Shown: positions 29,499 through 38,543 of the stretch, piece after piece
Layout: each line of letters begins with the position of its first letter
How positions within the stretch are numbered: position 1 is the first letter of the stretch
DNA from: Blastopirellula marina
GTDB lineage: Bacteria; Planctomycetota; Planctomycetia; Pirellulales; Thermoguttaceae
Length of the DNA: 48,200 nucleotides
Direction: 5' to 3'
Assembly (NCBI GenBank): GCA_020721965.1
Contig: DYLS01000024.1
Coordinates: 108 to 48,307, forward strand
Program-made: the position numbers and the translations under genes
Notes under the pieces: generated by a model
The model's input: the letters and a program-made list of their open reading frames with translations, nothing else
Databases searched by the model: none
Told to the model about the DNA's origin: nothing

Positions 29499-31001
29499 TC
29501 AGCGTGCGCCTGCCGCTCGCACCGTGGCCGCGATGTCGTCGTCGAACAGGGGAGTTTGCAATCGCAAAATTCCGTCCTTGGAGGCGACCTGCTGCTCCTC
29601 GCTCTGTCGGCCAGACTTCGTGTCCGTCCAAATCACCGTATAGAGACCGTCCGGGACTTTCAGCTCCACGTCCACCTTTGCGCCGATCCGTCGGACTTGC
29701 GTTAAATCCTTAACCTGATGCGGAATCGGCGTGTGCAAGTACAAAGCGTATGCCTTGCCGTGCTCGGCTAGGACGTATGCCGTGAACTTGGGCTGAACGG
29801 CGTGGACGACACTTGCGTCGGGTTGCATCCGGACAAAATTGAGATCCTCGAGAAATCGCTTAAGAATCGCCAATTGTTTTCTCAAGGCCGGGCTGCCACC
29901 GCCAGGAGAGCGGTAGTCGGCAAGGTCACCGCGCGGATGGTCGGGGGTGAATGAGTAATCGAGATTGTTGTACAGCCCGCCGCCGGCGAGCATGAAGGCC
30001 CAGCCCTCCGTGCGGTACAAAAGATCGTCCTTTCCGCGAAAGCCCGTCTCGTTTTCGCCGATCACCACATTCCAGTGGTAATTATCAGCAACGGCGACGG
30101 GTGGGACGCAATAGTGAAAATTGAGTATTTTGACGGCAGGATGCAGGCGTTCCACTTTCTTGGAGCCATTCGCAATGTTCATGGAAACCAGGTGCTTGAC
30201 GCCGAGCGACGCTTCCGTCTCCGCAATGACGTCCACGATCTTCCACTGCCACTCTTCCGTAACGCCCCCGAAGTAAGGCTCGTTGCACACCTCGTAATAT
30301 AAGTTGTCGAAGTCTTTTAACTCGGTGACCACCTTGCGGACAAAGCCCGTTTGAACTTCCGTCAAATCCGCGTGTTTCAGGGTGTAGACCTCCTCATGTG
30401 GGCAAGTGCCGATCCCGTTGATATTGTTCGCGACGTTCATGGGATTGGCGTTCCACAAATCGTCGTTGTAGAAAGGGCAGAAGAGGTTGAATTCCACAAC
30501 CACGCCGTGTTTTTTTGCGGTCGTGAGAAATCCCCGGAGACGGCGGAAATAGTTTTCGTCCCAGCGTTTCAGATCGAATTTGTTTCCACCATCGAAATAG
30601 CCGGGTTGAGTGCTCCGTGCCCAAGGGGCGATGTAGCGGTTCGGCTTAGGCGCCAGTGGATTATCCGTGATTCCGAAAGAGGAGGGAATCTCGCGGTACG
30701 TTCCCGAAAAAGTTCGCGTGTGGTTCAACCCATCGGCAGCCAAAGCCTCGAGGTAGGCCGCGAAGTCGAAGTCCAGGTTCAATACTGCGCCGTAGTGCTC
30801 GCCGGACGTGACCAATACCGTGGGTCTGCCGCGCCAAAGCAAGTAATGCGGATTGTCGGGACAGATCGCAATTGGGGCGTCCTTTCCCGCCGCACGCACG
30901 GTGGACATGTCGCAGGGTTGGGCGAGGATGGCGGTAGCAAACAATGTCGTCACCCCAACCCATCTTTGAACGGCGTGAGAGACAATCGTTGGGAAAGACA
31001 T
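29499..31001 (-). CDS. Secreted clan GH-A type glycoside hydrolase
   Basis: The 500-residue protein has an N-terminal signal peptide (about 1-37, VGVTTLFATAILAQ) and a TIM-barrel glycosidase core. NLYYEVCNEPYFGG contains the Asn-Glu-Pro of clan GH-A, placing the acid/base Glu at about 241. VVIGENETG near residue 312-320 supplies the likely nucleophile (316 or 318). Upstream strands include DGLNHTRTFSGTYREIP and VVVEFNLFCPFYNDD. A small beta-domain (about 400-500) follows, ending DDDIAATVRAAGA. It resembles GH5-like and DUF4038-like enzymes; I cannot assign a substrate. The ATG follows GAGGGGG. A Gfo/Idh gene lies 173 bases upstream on the same strand and may be co-transcribed. Confidence 0.8.
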   Translation of the reverse strand: MSFPTIVSHAVQRWVGVTTLFATAILAQPCDMSTVRAAGKDAPIAICPDNPHYLLWRGRPTVLVTSGEHYGAVLNLDFDFAAYLEALAADGLNHTRTFSGTYREIPSSFGITDNPLAPKPNRYIAPWARSTQPGYFDGGNKFDLKRWDENYFRRLRGFLTTAKKHGVVVEFNLFCPFYNDDLWNANPMNVANNINGIGTCPHEEVYTLKHADLTEVQTGFVRKVVTELKDFDNLYYEVCNEPYFGGVTEEWQWKIVDVIAETEASLGVKHLVSMNIANGSKKVERLHPAVKILNFHYCVPPVAVADNYHWNVVIGENETGFRGKDDLLYRTEGWAFMLAGGGLYNNLDYSFTPDHPRGDLADYRSPGGGSPALRKQLAILKRFLEDLNFVRMQPDASVVHAVQPKFTAYVLAEHGKAYALYLHTPIPHQVKDLTQVRRIGAKVDVELKVPDGLYTVIWTDTKSGRQSEEQQVASKDGILRLQTPLFDDDIAATVRAAGAR

Positions 31002-31174
31002 GGAAGTCCCCCTCTCATCTCAATAGGCGGAAAACGAGCAGTATAGAACGCAACCCTTGTCCGCGAACAACTTGCTCCGCCCCAACAGGTGGTTGCAAGA
31101 CGGGTGGGTTTCCGGTGACCGCGTTCGGATGCCGTCTTTTTTCAACAATGGGAATGGGTGCGCATCATGCGTGT

Positions 31175-32515
31175 TCAGACGTCCCAGCCCTTACGGTAAT
31201 CCGGCTTCAGGTACTGGTTCAGTTCGGGATGGTTTTTTACAGTCCGAGTTTCGGCATCCCATTCGATTTTGCCACCGCTCTTGAGTGCCAGATTACCGAG
31301 CAAATAGGCCTCTGTCAGGGGTCCGGCGTAACTGAAGGGGCAACTGGGACGTTCCGGATCGCTCTCACGGATGCCGCGGAGCCATTCGGTGTACATGTCG
31401 TCATAGCGGCGCAAAGAGGTGGGGACATCGCTGAAGTCGTCGACGGACTTGTGCCCCACGCCAATCGCGGCCTTGGTGCCCACCACGAGGGCGCCCCCGG
31501 CAGGCGGTTCCTTGATGCCCAATACGTCTGGGGAAGGAGTCTTGCCGCCGTCGTACCAATACAAATCCACGGCCGGTCGCGAACCTTTGGCCGGAAAGTT
31601 GAACTTGAGGATAGTCGCGAGCGGGAACATCTCGGTGACCGGTCCGGACATTTCGACCACTTCCACGGACTGCGGTGCGCCCAATTCCAGTCCCCAGAAG
31701 GCCGAGTGCCACATGTGCGGCGCGATGTCGCCGAGAGCACCCGTCCCAAAACCCCACCAACCCCGCCAGACGAAGGGGTGGTACACAATTCCGCCATGCT
31801 GCCGTTGAGGCGGCAGTTGATAGACCGGGTGCCCTTCCGGCCACTTTTCGCGGTAGGGGCGAGGTCCCGCCACGCCTAGCCAGTTCTCCCAGTCGAGATA
31901 GTCTGGAATGGCGTCTTCACCTTCAGGTCGATCGAACCCCTGCGGCCAAATCGGGCGATCGGTCCAGTAATGCACTTCCTTGATGTCCCCCAAGGCCCCA
32001 GAGCGGATGATTTCTACGGTTCGAACCGTTCCCGCGTCTCCACGCCCCGGCGTACCCATGTGCGTCACCAGTTTCTTGGCGGCCGCCAGCTCGGCCATGC
32101 GCCGAGCCTCTTCCACGGTACGAGTGAGCGGTTTTTCGCAGTAGCAGTGCAAGCCCAGCTCCATGGCGGGAATGCATATCGGCGCGTGCATGTGGTCCGG
32201 CGTGCTGACCACGACGGCATCCAGATTCTTTGCCTCGTCCAGAAGCTTTCGGTAGTCGGTATACGCTCTCGCCTGCGGGAATTGCCTTTGGACGTTCTCC
32301 AAAGGGCGACGATCGACGTCGCAGATTGCCACGATGTTCTCGTTCGAGACACCCTGCAAGTTATCGCCGCCGCGGCCACCGACCGCAATCACAGCCAAAT
32401 GAACCTTTTCGTTGGCCTCGAAGCCGCGGACCAGGCGAGCGGGCAGGAACACGGCAGCCGCCACTGCTGCGGAGGACTTGATCGCATCGCGACGGGTGAT
32501 TGTGGATCGTTTCAT
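31175..32515 (-). CDS. Second Tat-exported Gfo/Idh/MocA family oxidoreductase
   Basis: The 446-residue protein starts at ATG 32515, with GGAG 7 bases upstream. It has a clear twin-arginine signal (TITRRDAIKSSAAVAAAVFL, cleavage near residue 32). The NAD(P)-binding start is LAVIAVGGRGGDNLQGVSNE. Then come VVVSTPDHMHAPICIPAMEL and CEKPLTRTVEEAR with the family Lys-Pro. GDIAPHMWHSAFWGLELGAP and WPEGHPVYQLPPQRQHGG belong to the C-terminal substrate domain. It is clearly a different subfamily from the one at 21-23 kb. It is followed by the GH-A glycosidase gene, so it may act on a sugar released by that enzyme; this is inference from position only. Confidence 0.9.
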   Translation of the reverse strand: MKRSTITRRDAIKSSAAVAAAVFLPARLVRGFEANEKVHLAVIAVGGRGGDNLQGVSNENIVAICDVDRRPLENVQRQFPQARAYTDYRKLLDEAKNLDAVVVSTPDHMHAPICIPAMELGLHCYCEKPLTRTVEEARRMAELAAAKKLVTHMGTPGRGDAGTVRTVEIIRSGALGDIKEVHYWTDRPIWPQGFDRPEGEDAIPDYLDWENWLGVAGPRPYREKWPEGHPVYQLPPQRQHGGIVYHPFVWRGWWGFGTGALGDIAPHMWHSAFWGLELGAPQSVEVVEMSGPVTEMFPLATILKFNFPAKGSRPAVDLYWYDGGKTPSPDVLGIKEPPAGGALVVGTKAAIGVGHKSVDDFSDVPTSLRRYDDMYTEWLRGIRESDPERPSCPFSYAGPLTEAYLLGNLALKSGGKIEWDAETRTVKNHPELNQYLKPDYRKGWDV

Positions 32516-32681
32516 GGGCAGGCTCCATCGATGGAAGGTGGGGACAGGGGAGCAATGGTGGCTTCACCATTGCGACGGTCGCAGAGGTAGTGATCCGGCT
32601 GGTGAGCCAGCCGAAACCATTATGATGATGCGCCACGGCACGGCCCGCGTCAATAGTCCGCGATCGCAGATCGCGAAGATT

Positions 32682-34424
32682 TTAGCGGGATCCCTCCGAA
32701 TCTGGCGGCAATTCAACCACGCGTGCCAGCCAGATTCCCTGCCGTCGTACCTCCGCGACCGGCTGGTGATCGAGTATCGAGGCTGGCACTTCGGCAAGAT
32801 CGGCGCGGCGATGATACAGGACGAGTAACCTGGGCCGCTGATCCCGAGTCCAGCCGATCAGCCGCACCTGCCGTTCCGCCAGAGAAGGCGATGCCAACAC
32901 GAGAGCGGGGGCCTGAAACGGTGCAAGACTGGGAGCGAAGCCGACGACCTCCCCCTCTTGGCACCTTTCGGCGACCTGCCGAAGCAGGTCTTCTGTCACG
33001 CCGTCTCCCCAGTAATTGACCTCGAAACCGAGATACTTGGCCCCGCAAAGGCCGCCCACCAAGCCGTTGTAGTAGCTCAACCAGGCTGGTCGAAACCAAA
33101 GAATCCCCAAGCCTTGCAGCAAGAGAAAGCTGGCCACAATCGCCCAGCGCCGCGAGGCTGGCCAGACGGCCCATCGGCGCGATGGGAAGTTGACGACAGC
33201 TTTGGCACCCATCCCCACAAACACGGCCCAAAGCGGAAAGACGGGCAGCAGCAGCCGTTCTCCATCATAGATGGGCACGCCCGGCGCCGAGAACAAGACC
33301 AGGAAAAACACAATTGCTCCAAGGAGTAACCAGAAACTGCGAGAGCGCCGCTCGGCTTCGCGTGGGTTGGCCCCGATATCCGGGGACGCCGCCGCTCCCG
33401 TATTTGTAGCCGCGGTTATCCGTGTAGCCGGTGCCGTATCGGTAGTTACTGTTGTATCTGTGAATAGTACGGGGCGAGCCCGGAGGGCCGCGCAAACGCC
33501 GACCGCACCCAGGACGAGGAGACCGATCGGGATCGTGACGGCGAACGTGACCCACGGATAATGCCACGGAACCGCGATGTCATTCCACGCCTGGCTGGCA
33601 TAGAAGGTGTGGATGGGCGACCGCACGGTAGACCCGACGATGTACAAGCGAAGATTGCCGAACGGATTCAGCCACAACCAAGGCCAGCCCACGAACAAAG
33701 TGAGAACCCCGGTGATCCCCCACAGAGCCAAGGCCCTCAATCGCCGGCGCTGGGCTGCCCAAAGAATCCAAATGCCGATCGGGATGCCTACCAATAATCC
33801 GTGGAATCGGGTCAGCAGGGCCAATCCCCAGACTCCGCCTGCCAAGGCGTACCACCACAGCGAATCGCTCCGTCGGTGAGCCTCCGATACCATAATGACG
33901 GCGGCGGTACAAGTCAGCGCGGTAAAGATGTCCAAGGTCGCCAAGTGGGCATGGCCGAACAGACGCGGCATCAGCACGGTTGCCACGGCGGCTGCTGCCC
34001 CCGACGCCATTCCGTATTGGTTCGCTACAAACCAACTCACAAGACAAACGAGCACTCCCAGGGCCAAGGCCGATGCAAACCTGGCGGGAGTGATTGCCAG
34101 TACCGTAAGGTCCAGGGGATCGGGATCGAAAATCCAGTGCGTCCAGCCGAGAAGCCAATTCCCTAGCGGGGGATGCACGGGCGGCCCGTTGGATGTCCAG
34201 GAATACACCTCGCGGATGCGATCGGAATTGGTATTCCAGAGGCCATGTTTCAAGGCGGAGGCGACCAACCGCTTGCCGTAGCCAATGTGGTATAGCTCGT
34301 CGCAAGTGACGCCGGGGCCGGTTCGATCGGGCGCAAGGTCGACCATCGCCAGCACTGCCGCAATCAGGCCCAAGACCAAGAATACCGGAATGCGTGGGGC
34401 TTTTTCGCCGGGCTGAATGTGCAT
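32682..34424 (-). CDS. GT39/ArnT-like polytopic glycosyltransferase
   Basis: The 580-residue membrane protein has about ten hydrophobic segments, starting at residue 13 (VFLVLGLIAAVLAMVDLAP). The first periplasmic loop contains TCDELYHIGYG, the acidic pair position of lipid-dependent sugar transferases of the GT39/GT83 fold, and PPVHPPLGNWLLGW soon after. These enzymes take a sugar from a polyprenyl phosphate and add it to protein or lipid on the outer face of the membrane. A Thr/Ala-rich, Asp-containing tract at about 318-352 (TDTTVTTDTAPATRITAATN) sits between membrane segments and looks like a recent low-complexity insertion. The ATG at 34424 lacks a strong ribosome binding site. Donor and acceptor are unknown. 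Confidence 0.8.
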   Translation of the reverse strand: MHIQPGEKAPRIPVFLVLGLIAAVLAMVDLAPDRTGPGVTCDELYHIGYGKRLVASALKHGLWNTNSDRIREVYSWTSNGPPVHPPLGNWLLGWTHWIFDPDPLDLTVLAITPARFASALALGVLVCLVSWFVANQYGMASGAAAAVATVLMPRLFGHAHLATLDIFTALTCTAAVIMVSEAHRRSDSLWWYALAGGVWGLALLTRFHGLLVGIPIGIWILWAAQRRRLRALALWGITGVLTLFVGWPWLWLNPFGNLRLYIVGSTVRSPIHTFYASQAWNDIAVPWHYPWVTFAVTIPIGLLVLGAVGVCAALRARPVLFTDTTVTTDTAPATRITAATNTGAAASPDIGANPREAERRSRSFWLLLGAIVFFLVLFSAPGVPIYDGERLLLPVFPLWAVFVGMGAKAVVNFPSRRWAVWPASRRWAIVASFLLLQGLGILWFRPAWLSYYNGLVGGLCGAKYLGFEVNYWGDGVTEDLLRQVAERCQEGEVVGFAPSLAPFQAPALVLASPSLAERQVRLIGWTRDQRPRLLVLYHRRADLAEVPASILDHQPVAEVRRQGIWLARVVELPPDSEGSR

Positions 34425-34469
34425 GTACGGCTCCCATCACAGATGGATCGGGCGGCTGGGACGATGCGT

Positions 34470-35048
34470 CTAGCCGTGCGATTCCTCGATCCCGAAAGGC
34501 AACCGCACGCGAGGCCGCTTGCATAGGCCAGGGTCCAACTCTTGAAACAGCAGACTGGGTTGGATGTCCTTGTTATCCTGGTATTTTCCATTGCGGTATT
34601 CTTCGTGTTCACCGCGAATCTCGTGGTAGAAGATCTGGCAGATGGCCACGCCAGGATAAATGCGAATCGGCTGTACCGCGAACATCTCCAGGGTCCAGTA
34701 ACCGCGGAAGCCGACGTCTCCGAAACCCGCCGTAACGTGCACGAACAGCCCCAGACGTCCGACGGAGGATCGGCCCTCGATCATCGGCACCAGGCCGTAG
34801 GTCTCGGTCCTCTCGATCGTTCGGCCGAGGTAGAGTTGGTTTGGCGTGAGCACCAATCCGTCCTCCGGAATGACCAGACGGCGGACACGGTTAGGCTTTC
34901 GCATATCCAGCACCACCTCCTCGTACAGCAACAGCTCGTGGTGCAGCGTGAGATCGTAGCTGTTTGAATTCAGGTGCTCTTCTCGAAAGGGATCGATGAC
35001 GATCCTGGTACCCAAATTGGAAAGAATTTCTTTGCCGGAAAGAATCAT
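34470..35048 (-). CDS. dcd: dCTP deaminase
   Basis: The 192-residue protein matches dCTP deaminase, which makes dUTP for thymidylate synthesis. It begins MILSGKEILSNLGTRIVIDP, has SNSYDLTLHHELLLYEE, then the active-site block PMIEGRSSVGRLGLFVHVTA with GFGDVGFRGYWTLEMF, whose Glu is the catalytic base, and QIFYHEIRG. The block resembles the deaminase and the bifunctional DCD-DUT types, which I cannot separate by eye. The frame is open further upstream, but this ATG, matching the start of known homologues, is correct; only a weak GAGAAAAG precedes it. It is 115 bases downstream of nth on the same strand, possibly one transcript. Confidence 0.93.
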   Translation of the reverse strand: MILSGKEILSNLGTRIVIDPFREEHLNSNSYDLTLHHELLLYEEVVLDMRKPNRVRRLVIPEDGLVLTPNQLYLGRTIERTETYGLVPMIEGRSSVGRLGLFVHVTAGFGDVGFRGYWTLEMFAVQPIRIYPGVAICQIFYHEIRGEHEEYRNGKYQDNKDIQPSLLFQELDPGLCKRPRVRLPFGIEESHG

Positions 35049-35163
35049 GGCTTTTCTCGTATCAAGAATGAAATGGCAGGAAAAGGTTCCCAGAAAAATG
35101 AATATTCCTTGATTACCAGGCGACAAAGTCGCATGGTACTGGCTCGCCCCTGTATTGTCGCTA

Positions 35164-35934
35164 TTATCGCTTGCCCTTGCCGCTTCCGCGACTCCCCTTG
35201 CCACGGGTGGGAGCGTCGGGCGAAGCGGACGATTCGGATCGAGTTCGACCTTGTCGCACGGGCGGCTTGGCCGATTTCCCTGGCGGCTGCCGAGGCGACA
35301 TTACCACGCCCAGCTTGGGGCAGACCTCGCCCAGGGGGCAAGCCTGGCAGTTGGGCTTTTTCGCTTGGCAATACCGTCGCCCGTGTTTGATCATGCGGTG
35401 GCTGAAATCGATCCACTCGGACTGCGGAGTGATTGCCATCAGATCCTGTTCGATTTTGACGGGGTCGTCGTTATGCGTGAGTCCCAAGCGTTGGCTGATC
35501 CTGGCCACATGCGTGTCCACTACGACCCCCGAGGGTACGCCAAAGGCCGTGCCCAGGACCACGTTGGCCGTCTTCCGACCGACTCCCGGCAAGGTTACCA
35601 GGACTGCCATATCCTCAGGGACGCGGCCGCCGAACTCGCGATCCAGACGCTCGCAGCAGGCTTGGATGTTTTTCGCTTTGTTGCGGAAAAAGCCGGTGCT
35701 TTGAATGTCCTTTTCCAGCTCTGTCAGGGGACTCGATGCATAGTCCCTTGCCGATCGGTACTTGCGAAACAGCGATTTCGTGACCTGATTGACCCTCTCG
35801 TCGGTACATTGGGCTGACAAAATCGTCGCGATGAGCAGCTCCAACGGCGAGCGGAAGTCCAAAGAACAGGAGGCATCGGGGTATTCTGTGGCCAGAAGGG
35901 TCACAATCTTTTGGATTCGCGAATCGACCGACAT
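35164..35934 (-). CDS. nth: Endonuclease III
   Basis: The 256-residue base-excision repair glycosylase/AP lyase removes oxidised pyrimidines. The helix-hairpin-helix LPGVGRKTANVVLG carries the catalytic Lys 121, and VVDTHVARISQRLG the catalytic Asp 140. The 4Fe-4S cluster cysteines are at 189, 196, 199 and 205 (C-x6-C-x2-C-x5-C). The normal length is about 210-215. Here a basic, disordered tail of about 45 residues follows (SPRQPPGKSAKPPVRQGRTR onward, ending RGSGKGKR), probably adding non-specific DNA binding. A 15-16-bp minisatellite lies about 100-280 bases before the start, so it may lie in the promoter region. Confidence 0.96.
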   Translation of the reverse strand: MSVDSRIQKIVTLLATEYPDASCSLDFRSPLELLIATILSAQCTDERVNQVTKSLFRKYRSARDYASSPLTELEKDIQSTGFFRNKAKNIQACCERLDREFGGRVPEDMAVLVTLPGVGRKTANVVLGTAFGVPSGVVVDTHVARISQRLGLTHNDDPVKIEQDLMAITPQSEWIDFSHRMIKHGRRYCQAKKPNCQACPLGEVCPKLGVVMSPRQPPGKSAKPPVRQGRTRSESSASPDAPTRGKGSRGSGKGKR

Positions 35935-36032
35935 CGGGAATTCTCGAGCAGAAGTCGCCCGCTCATGACATTTACCTGAATCAACTCTACCGACGTGCCA
36001 AAAGCCGGATTCTGACGGCAGCGTCTGGGGTT

Positions 36033-36213
36033 GTCAAGACTCTGGACCCTGAAGACTTTGGACCCTGAAGACTCTGGGGACTGAAGACTCTGGAACCTGA
36101 AGACTTTGAGGTTTGAAGCTTCGGAGGCTGAAGCTTCGGGGGCTGAAGCTTCGGGGGCTGAGGCTTGGGGGGTGAAGCTTTGGGGCCAGAAGACTCTGGC
36201 GACTGAAGATTTC
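36033..36213. repeat. 15-16-bp imperfect minisatellite, about 11 units
   Basis: Two unit types alternate in blocks: CCTGAAGACTTTGGA and CTGAAGACTCTGGGG types at both ends (36047-36110 and 36186-36213), and GCTGAAGCTTCGGGG types in the middle (36111-36180). Spacing is 16 bp in the first block and mostly 15 bp in the middle, with one 14-bp step, so the array does not keep a reading frame and is not coding. The middle units contain the palindrome GAAGCTTC. Confidence 0.9.
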
Positions 36214-36369
36214 AAGGGCTGAAAATGATGCCAGGTTGATTACGCTGCCAACATCCGTTACTGCGCGGTCATTTGTTTGCCAATCTGAATGGCAGGTCCA
36301 GATGTGGAGCCTCCAGACGTCGCCCCATAATCGCGATACGGCGCCTGATAGGCACGGGATTTGGCGTCT

Positions 36370-36407
36370 CATCATCGCAATACGGCTCTCCATCATCGCA
36401 ATACGGC
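36370..36407. repeat. 17-bp direct repeat with 21-bp spacing
   Basis: CATCATCGCAATACGGC occurs at 36370-36386 and again, identical, at 36391-36407, separated by TCTC. A related ATAATCGCGATACGGC lies about 45 bases before. It is non-coding and of unknown meaning. Confidence 0.8.
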
Positions 36408-36724
36408 GGCCCCCAGGGTAGACTTCCATTCAAGGAGGGGCTGGCAAACAAATTGCCACGGCGGCGTCCCTCGTCTCGGATTCTGAGCGTTTGTGAAATC
36501 CAATGGCCGCCAATAGCGACGTCTTCAAGGGATTGCGTCTTCGATGGATTCCCCCCAGCGGATCGCGACGCTATACTGCGGGGGCATATGTGAGTACTGG
36601 CGAAGACCGGCCCCCCGAGGTTGGATCAACACGAAGCCTCGCCTCTGGCGAGCGCGTTGCGACTCCGTTTTCATCGCATCCCATGCCTTGATCCCTTGGC
36701 TCTGACATTTGGAGGAAAGGCCCC

Positions 36725-38263
36725 GTGAAACCAATAGGACAGTCGGATTTTCGGCGATCTTGGTCCCGGCATACCATGGCACGCCGCGGTTTTTTGGCGG
36801 CAAGCCTGACGATTGCGACGGCAGGTTGCCGGTTTTCCACGAATCCCAACGCCGCCGAATTGAATCCCGCCGGGGTAGAGGGGGGGTGGATTCCTCTGTT
36901 CAATGGCAGGGATCTCGACGGATGGCGGGCTTCGGAGAACACGGGCAGTTGGCAGGTCCGCGATGGCGTTTTGGCCGCCGACGGCCCGAGAAGCCACCTC
37001 TTCTACGTTGGCAAGGCGGTGTCCCTACCCCTCCGCAACTTCGACTTTACGGTCGAGGTCATTACGGAAAGGGGGGCGAATTCGGGAATCTTCTTTCACA
37101 CCGACTTCGTGGAGAGCGGATCGCCGCCGAAGGGCTACGAAGTGCAGATCAACAATTCGTATCCCATGACCGGCCGCAATCCAGAGTTTCGGCGAACTGG
37201 CGGCTTGTTTGCCATTCGCGACATCTATAAGCCCTGGCTGCCGGATGATGCTTGGTTTCGCGTCCGCATTTGCGTGATCGGCAAGCGGATTCGCGTTTGG
37301 GTCAACGAGATCCCCACGGTCGACTACATGGAGCCGGAGGATCCACCGCGTGCGCGCAATCGCAAGCTGCGTCGAGTTTCCGAAGGGACGATTGCCTTGC
37401 AGGCCCACGATCCTGGCAGTCGCATGAGGTTTCGCAATCCCCGTATCCGCCCGTTGCCCGACGATGCGGACCCGCTGGCCGAGCCGAGGGCCGCGGAAGA
37501 TGGTTTTGGACTCAAGCCGGGATGGATCGACCAAATGGCGGCCTTGGGGGTGCCGATTACGGACTTCCACGTTCATACCCGGGGGGGCATGAACGTCGAA
37601 AAGGCCGTCCTGCGGCAGGCCGTGACCGGCATCAATTGCGGCGTCTTGGAGAACGTGGGACGCGGCTGGCCCATCGACGACAACGACAAGTTGCGGGCAT
37701 TCATCGAGAGCGTCTCTGGGCAACCCGTCTTCGTGGGCGTGCAAGTCAACGACCGGGGTTGGGCCGAGACCCTGTCGCCCGACTTGGTGGCCAAACTGGA
37801 TTATGTCCTGGGCGACACCATGATCATGCCCATGCCGCACGATGACAGCCCGCCCGTCAAGCTCTGGATCACGGATAACTACACCATCGCAGATCCGGAT
37901 GCCTGGATGGAGCGCTACGTCCGGCACAACCTTCGCGTTCTCTCTGAGCCGATTTCCATCCTGGCCAATCCCACCTGGTTGCCGCCGCCAGTTGCGTCGC
38001 AATACGATCGCCTGTGGACCGAGGAGCGGATGCGAAAGATCATTGGCGCGGCCGTGGAACGCGGCGTGGCGCTCGAGATTAATGCCTCGAGTGGTTACCC
38101 GCCGCTGAACTCCCTGCGGCTGGCCAAAGACATGGGGGCAAAATTCAGCCTGGGTACCAACAACTTCGACGACAAGCCGATCGACATGACACGATGTTTC
38201 GAAGTGATCCAAGAGCTGGGCCTGCGATTCGAGCACATGTTTCTGCCGCGCCCCAAGGTGTGA
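36725..38263 (+). CDS. Lipoprotein joining a DUF1080 domain to a PHP-like domain
   Basis: The 512-residue protein starts at GTG 36725, which follows GGAGG at 9 bases. The leader has twin arginines and a lipobox (ARRGFLAASLTIATAGC), suggesting Tat export and lipid attachment at about Cys 38. Residues about 50-230 form a DUF1080 (3-keto-disaccharide hydrolase-like, concanavalin-fold) domain: GWIPLFNGRDLDGWRASENT, SGIFFHTDF, GYEVQINNS and the closing strand RFRNPRIRPLP. Residues about 255-512 are a second domain with ITDFHVHTRGG, the first metal motif of PHP phosphoesterases, then LEINASSGYPP and KFSLGTNNFDD where PHP proteins usually have G-x-D-x-H. The catalytic state of the second domain is unclear because the last motif lacks the His. 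I do not know this combination from memory. Confidence 0.85.
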   Translation: MKPIGQSDFRRSWSRHTMARRGFLAASLTIATAGCRFSTNPNAAELNPAGVEGGWIPLFNGRDLDGWRASENTGSWQVRDGVLAADGPRSHLFYVGKAVSLPLRNFDFTVEVITERGANSGIFFHTDFVESGSPPKGYEVQINNSYPMTGRNPEFRRTGGLFAIRDIYKPWLPDDAWFRVRICVIGKRIRVWVNEIPTVDYMEPEDPPRARNRKLRRVSEGTIALQAHDPGSRMRFRNPRIRPLPDDADPLAEPRAAEDGFGLKPGWIDQMAALGVPITDFHVHTRGGMNVEKAVLRQAVTGINCGVLENVGRGWPIDDNDKLRAFIESVSGQPVFVGVQVNDRGWAETLSPDLVAKLDYVLGDTMIMPMPHDDSPPVKLWITDNYTIADPDAWMERYVRHNLRVLSEPISILANPTWLPPPVASQYDRLWTEERMRKIIGAAVERGVALEINASSGYPPLNSLRLAKDMGAKFSLGTNNFDDKPIDMTRCFEVIQELGLRFEHMFLPRPKV

Positions 38264-38386
38264 CTGGTGCGAGTGCCGGGATATGTGTCTCCGGGATATC
38301 CGGGGTATTTCGTACGCTCTGAAAAAGCGTGGCCCCCGGTCTTACCCGTTCGGTGAAAGCACTCTTCCCCGGCGGATGCTACCCCT

Positions 38387-38430
38387 GCCAATTGACTTCC
38401 AAAATCCCGCCAATTGACTTCCCAAATCAT
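38387..38430. repeat. 22-bp tandem duplication
   Basis: Two 22-bp units in tandem, at 38387-38408 and 38409-38430, share GCCAATTGACTTCC and differ at two or three bases. CAATTG is a palindrome in each. It lies between the DUF1080 gene and copy F. Confidence 0.75.
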
Positions 38431-38543
38431 TCTGCGAAAAATCCAAATGCGGCGGAGGTCGCCATCGCTGCGGCGTAACCGGCATCTCCGCTATGGCTGT
38501 CGGCGGACGGCCATATTATATCCATAACCTTGCAGGGGCTTGC

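Larger units (their letters stand above)
35935..36724. other. Divergent intergenic region, 790 bp
   Basis: The region separates nth (minus) from the DUF1080 lipoprotein gene (plus). It contains the minisatellite at 36033-36213 and a repeated CATCATCGCAATACGGC at 36370-36386 and 36391-36407, with a weaker third version near 36327. Frames through these repeats give low-complexity peptides and are not credible genes. Promoters for both neighbours must lie here. Confidence 0.5.
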
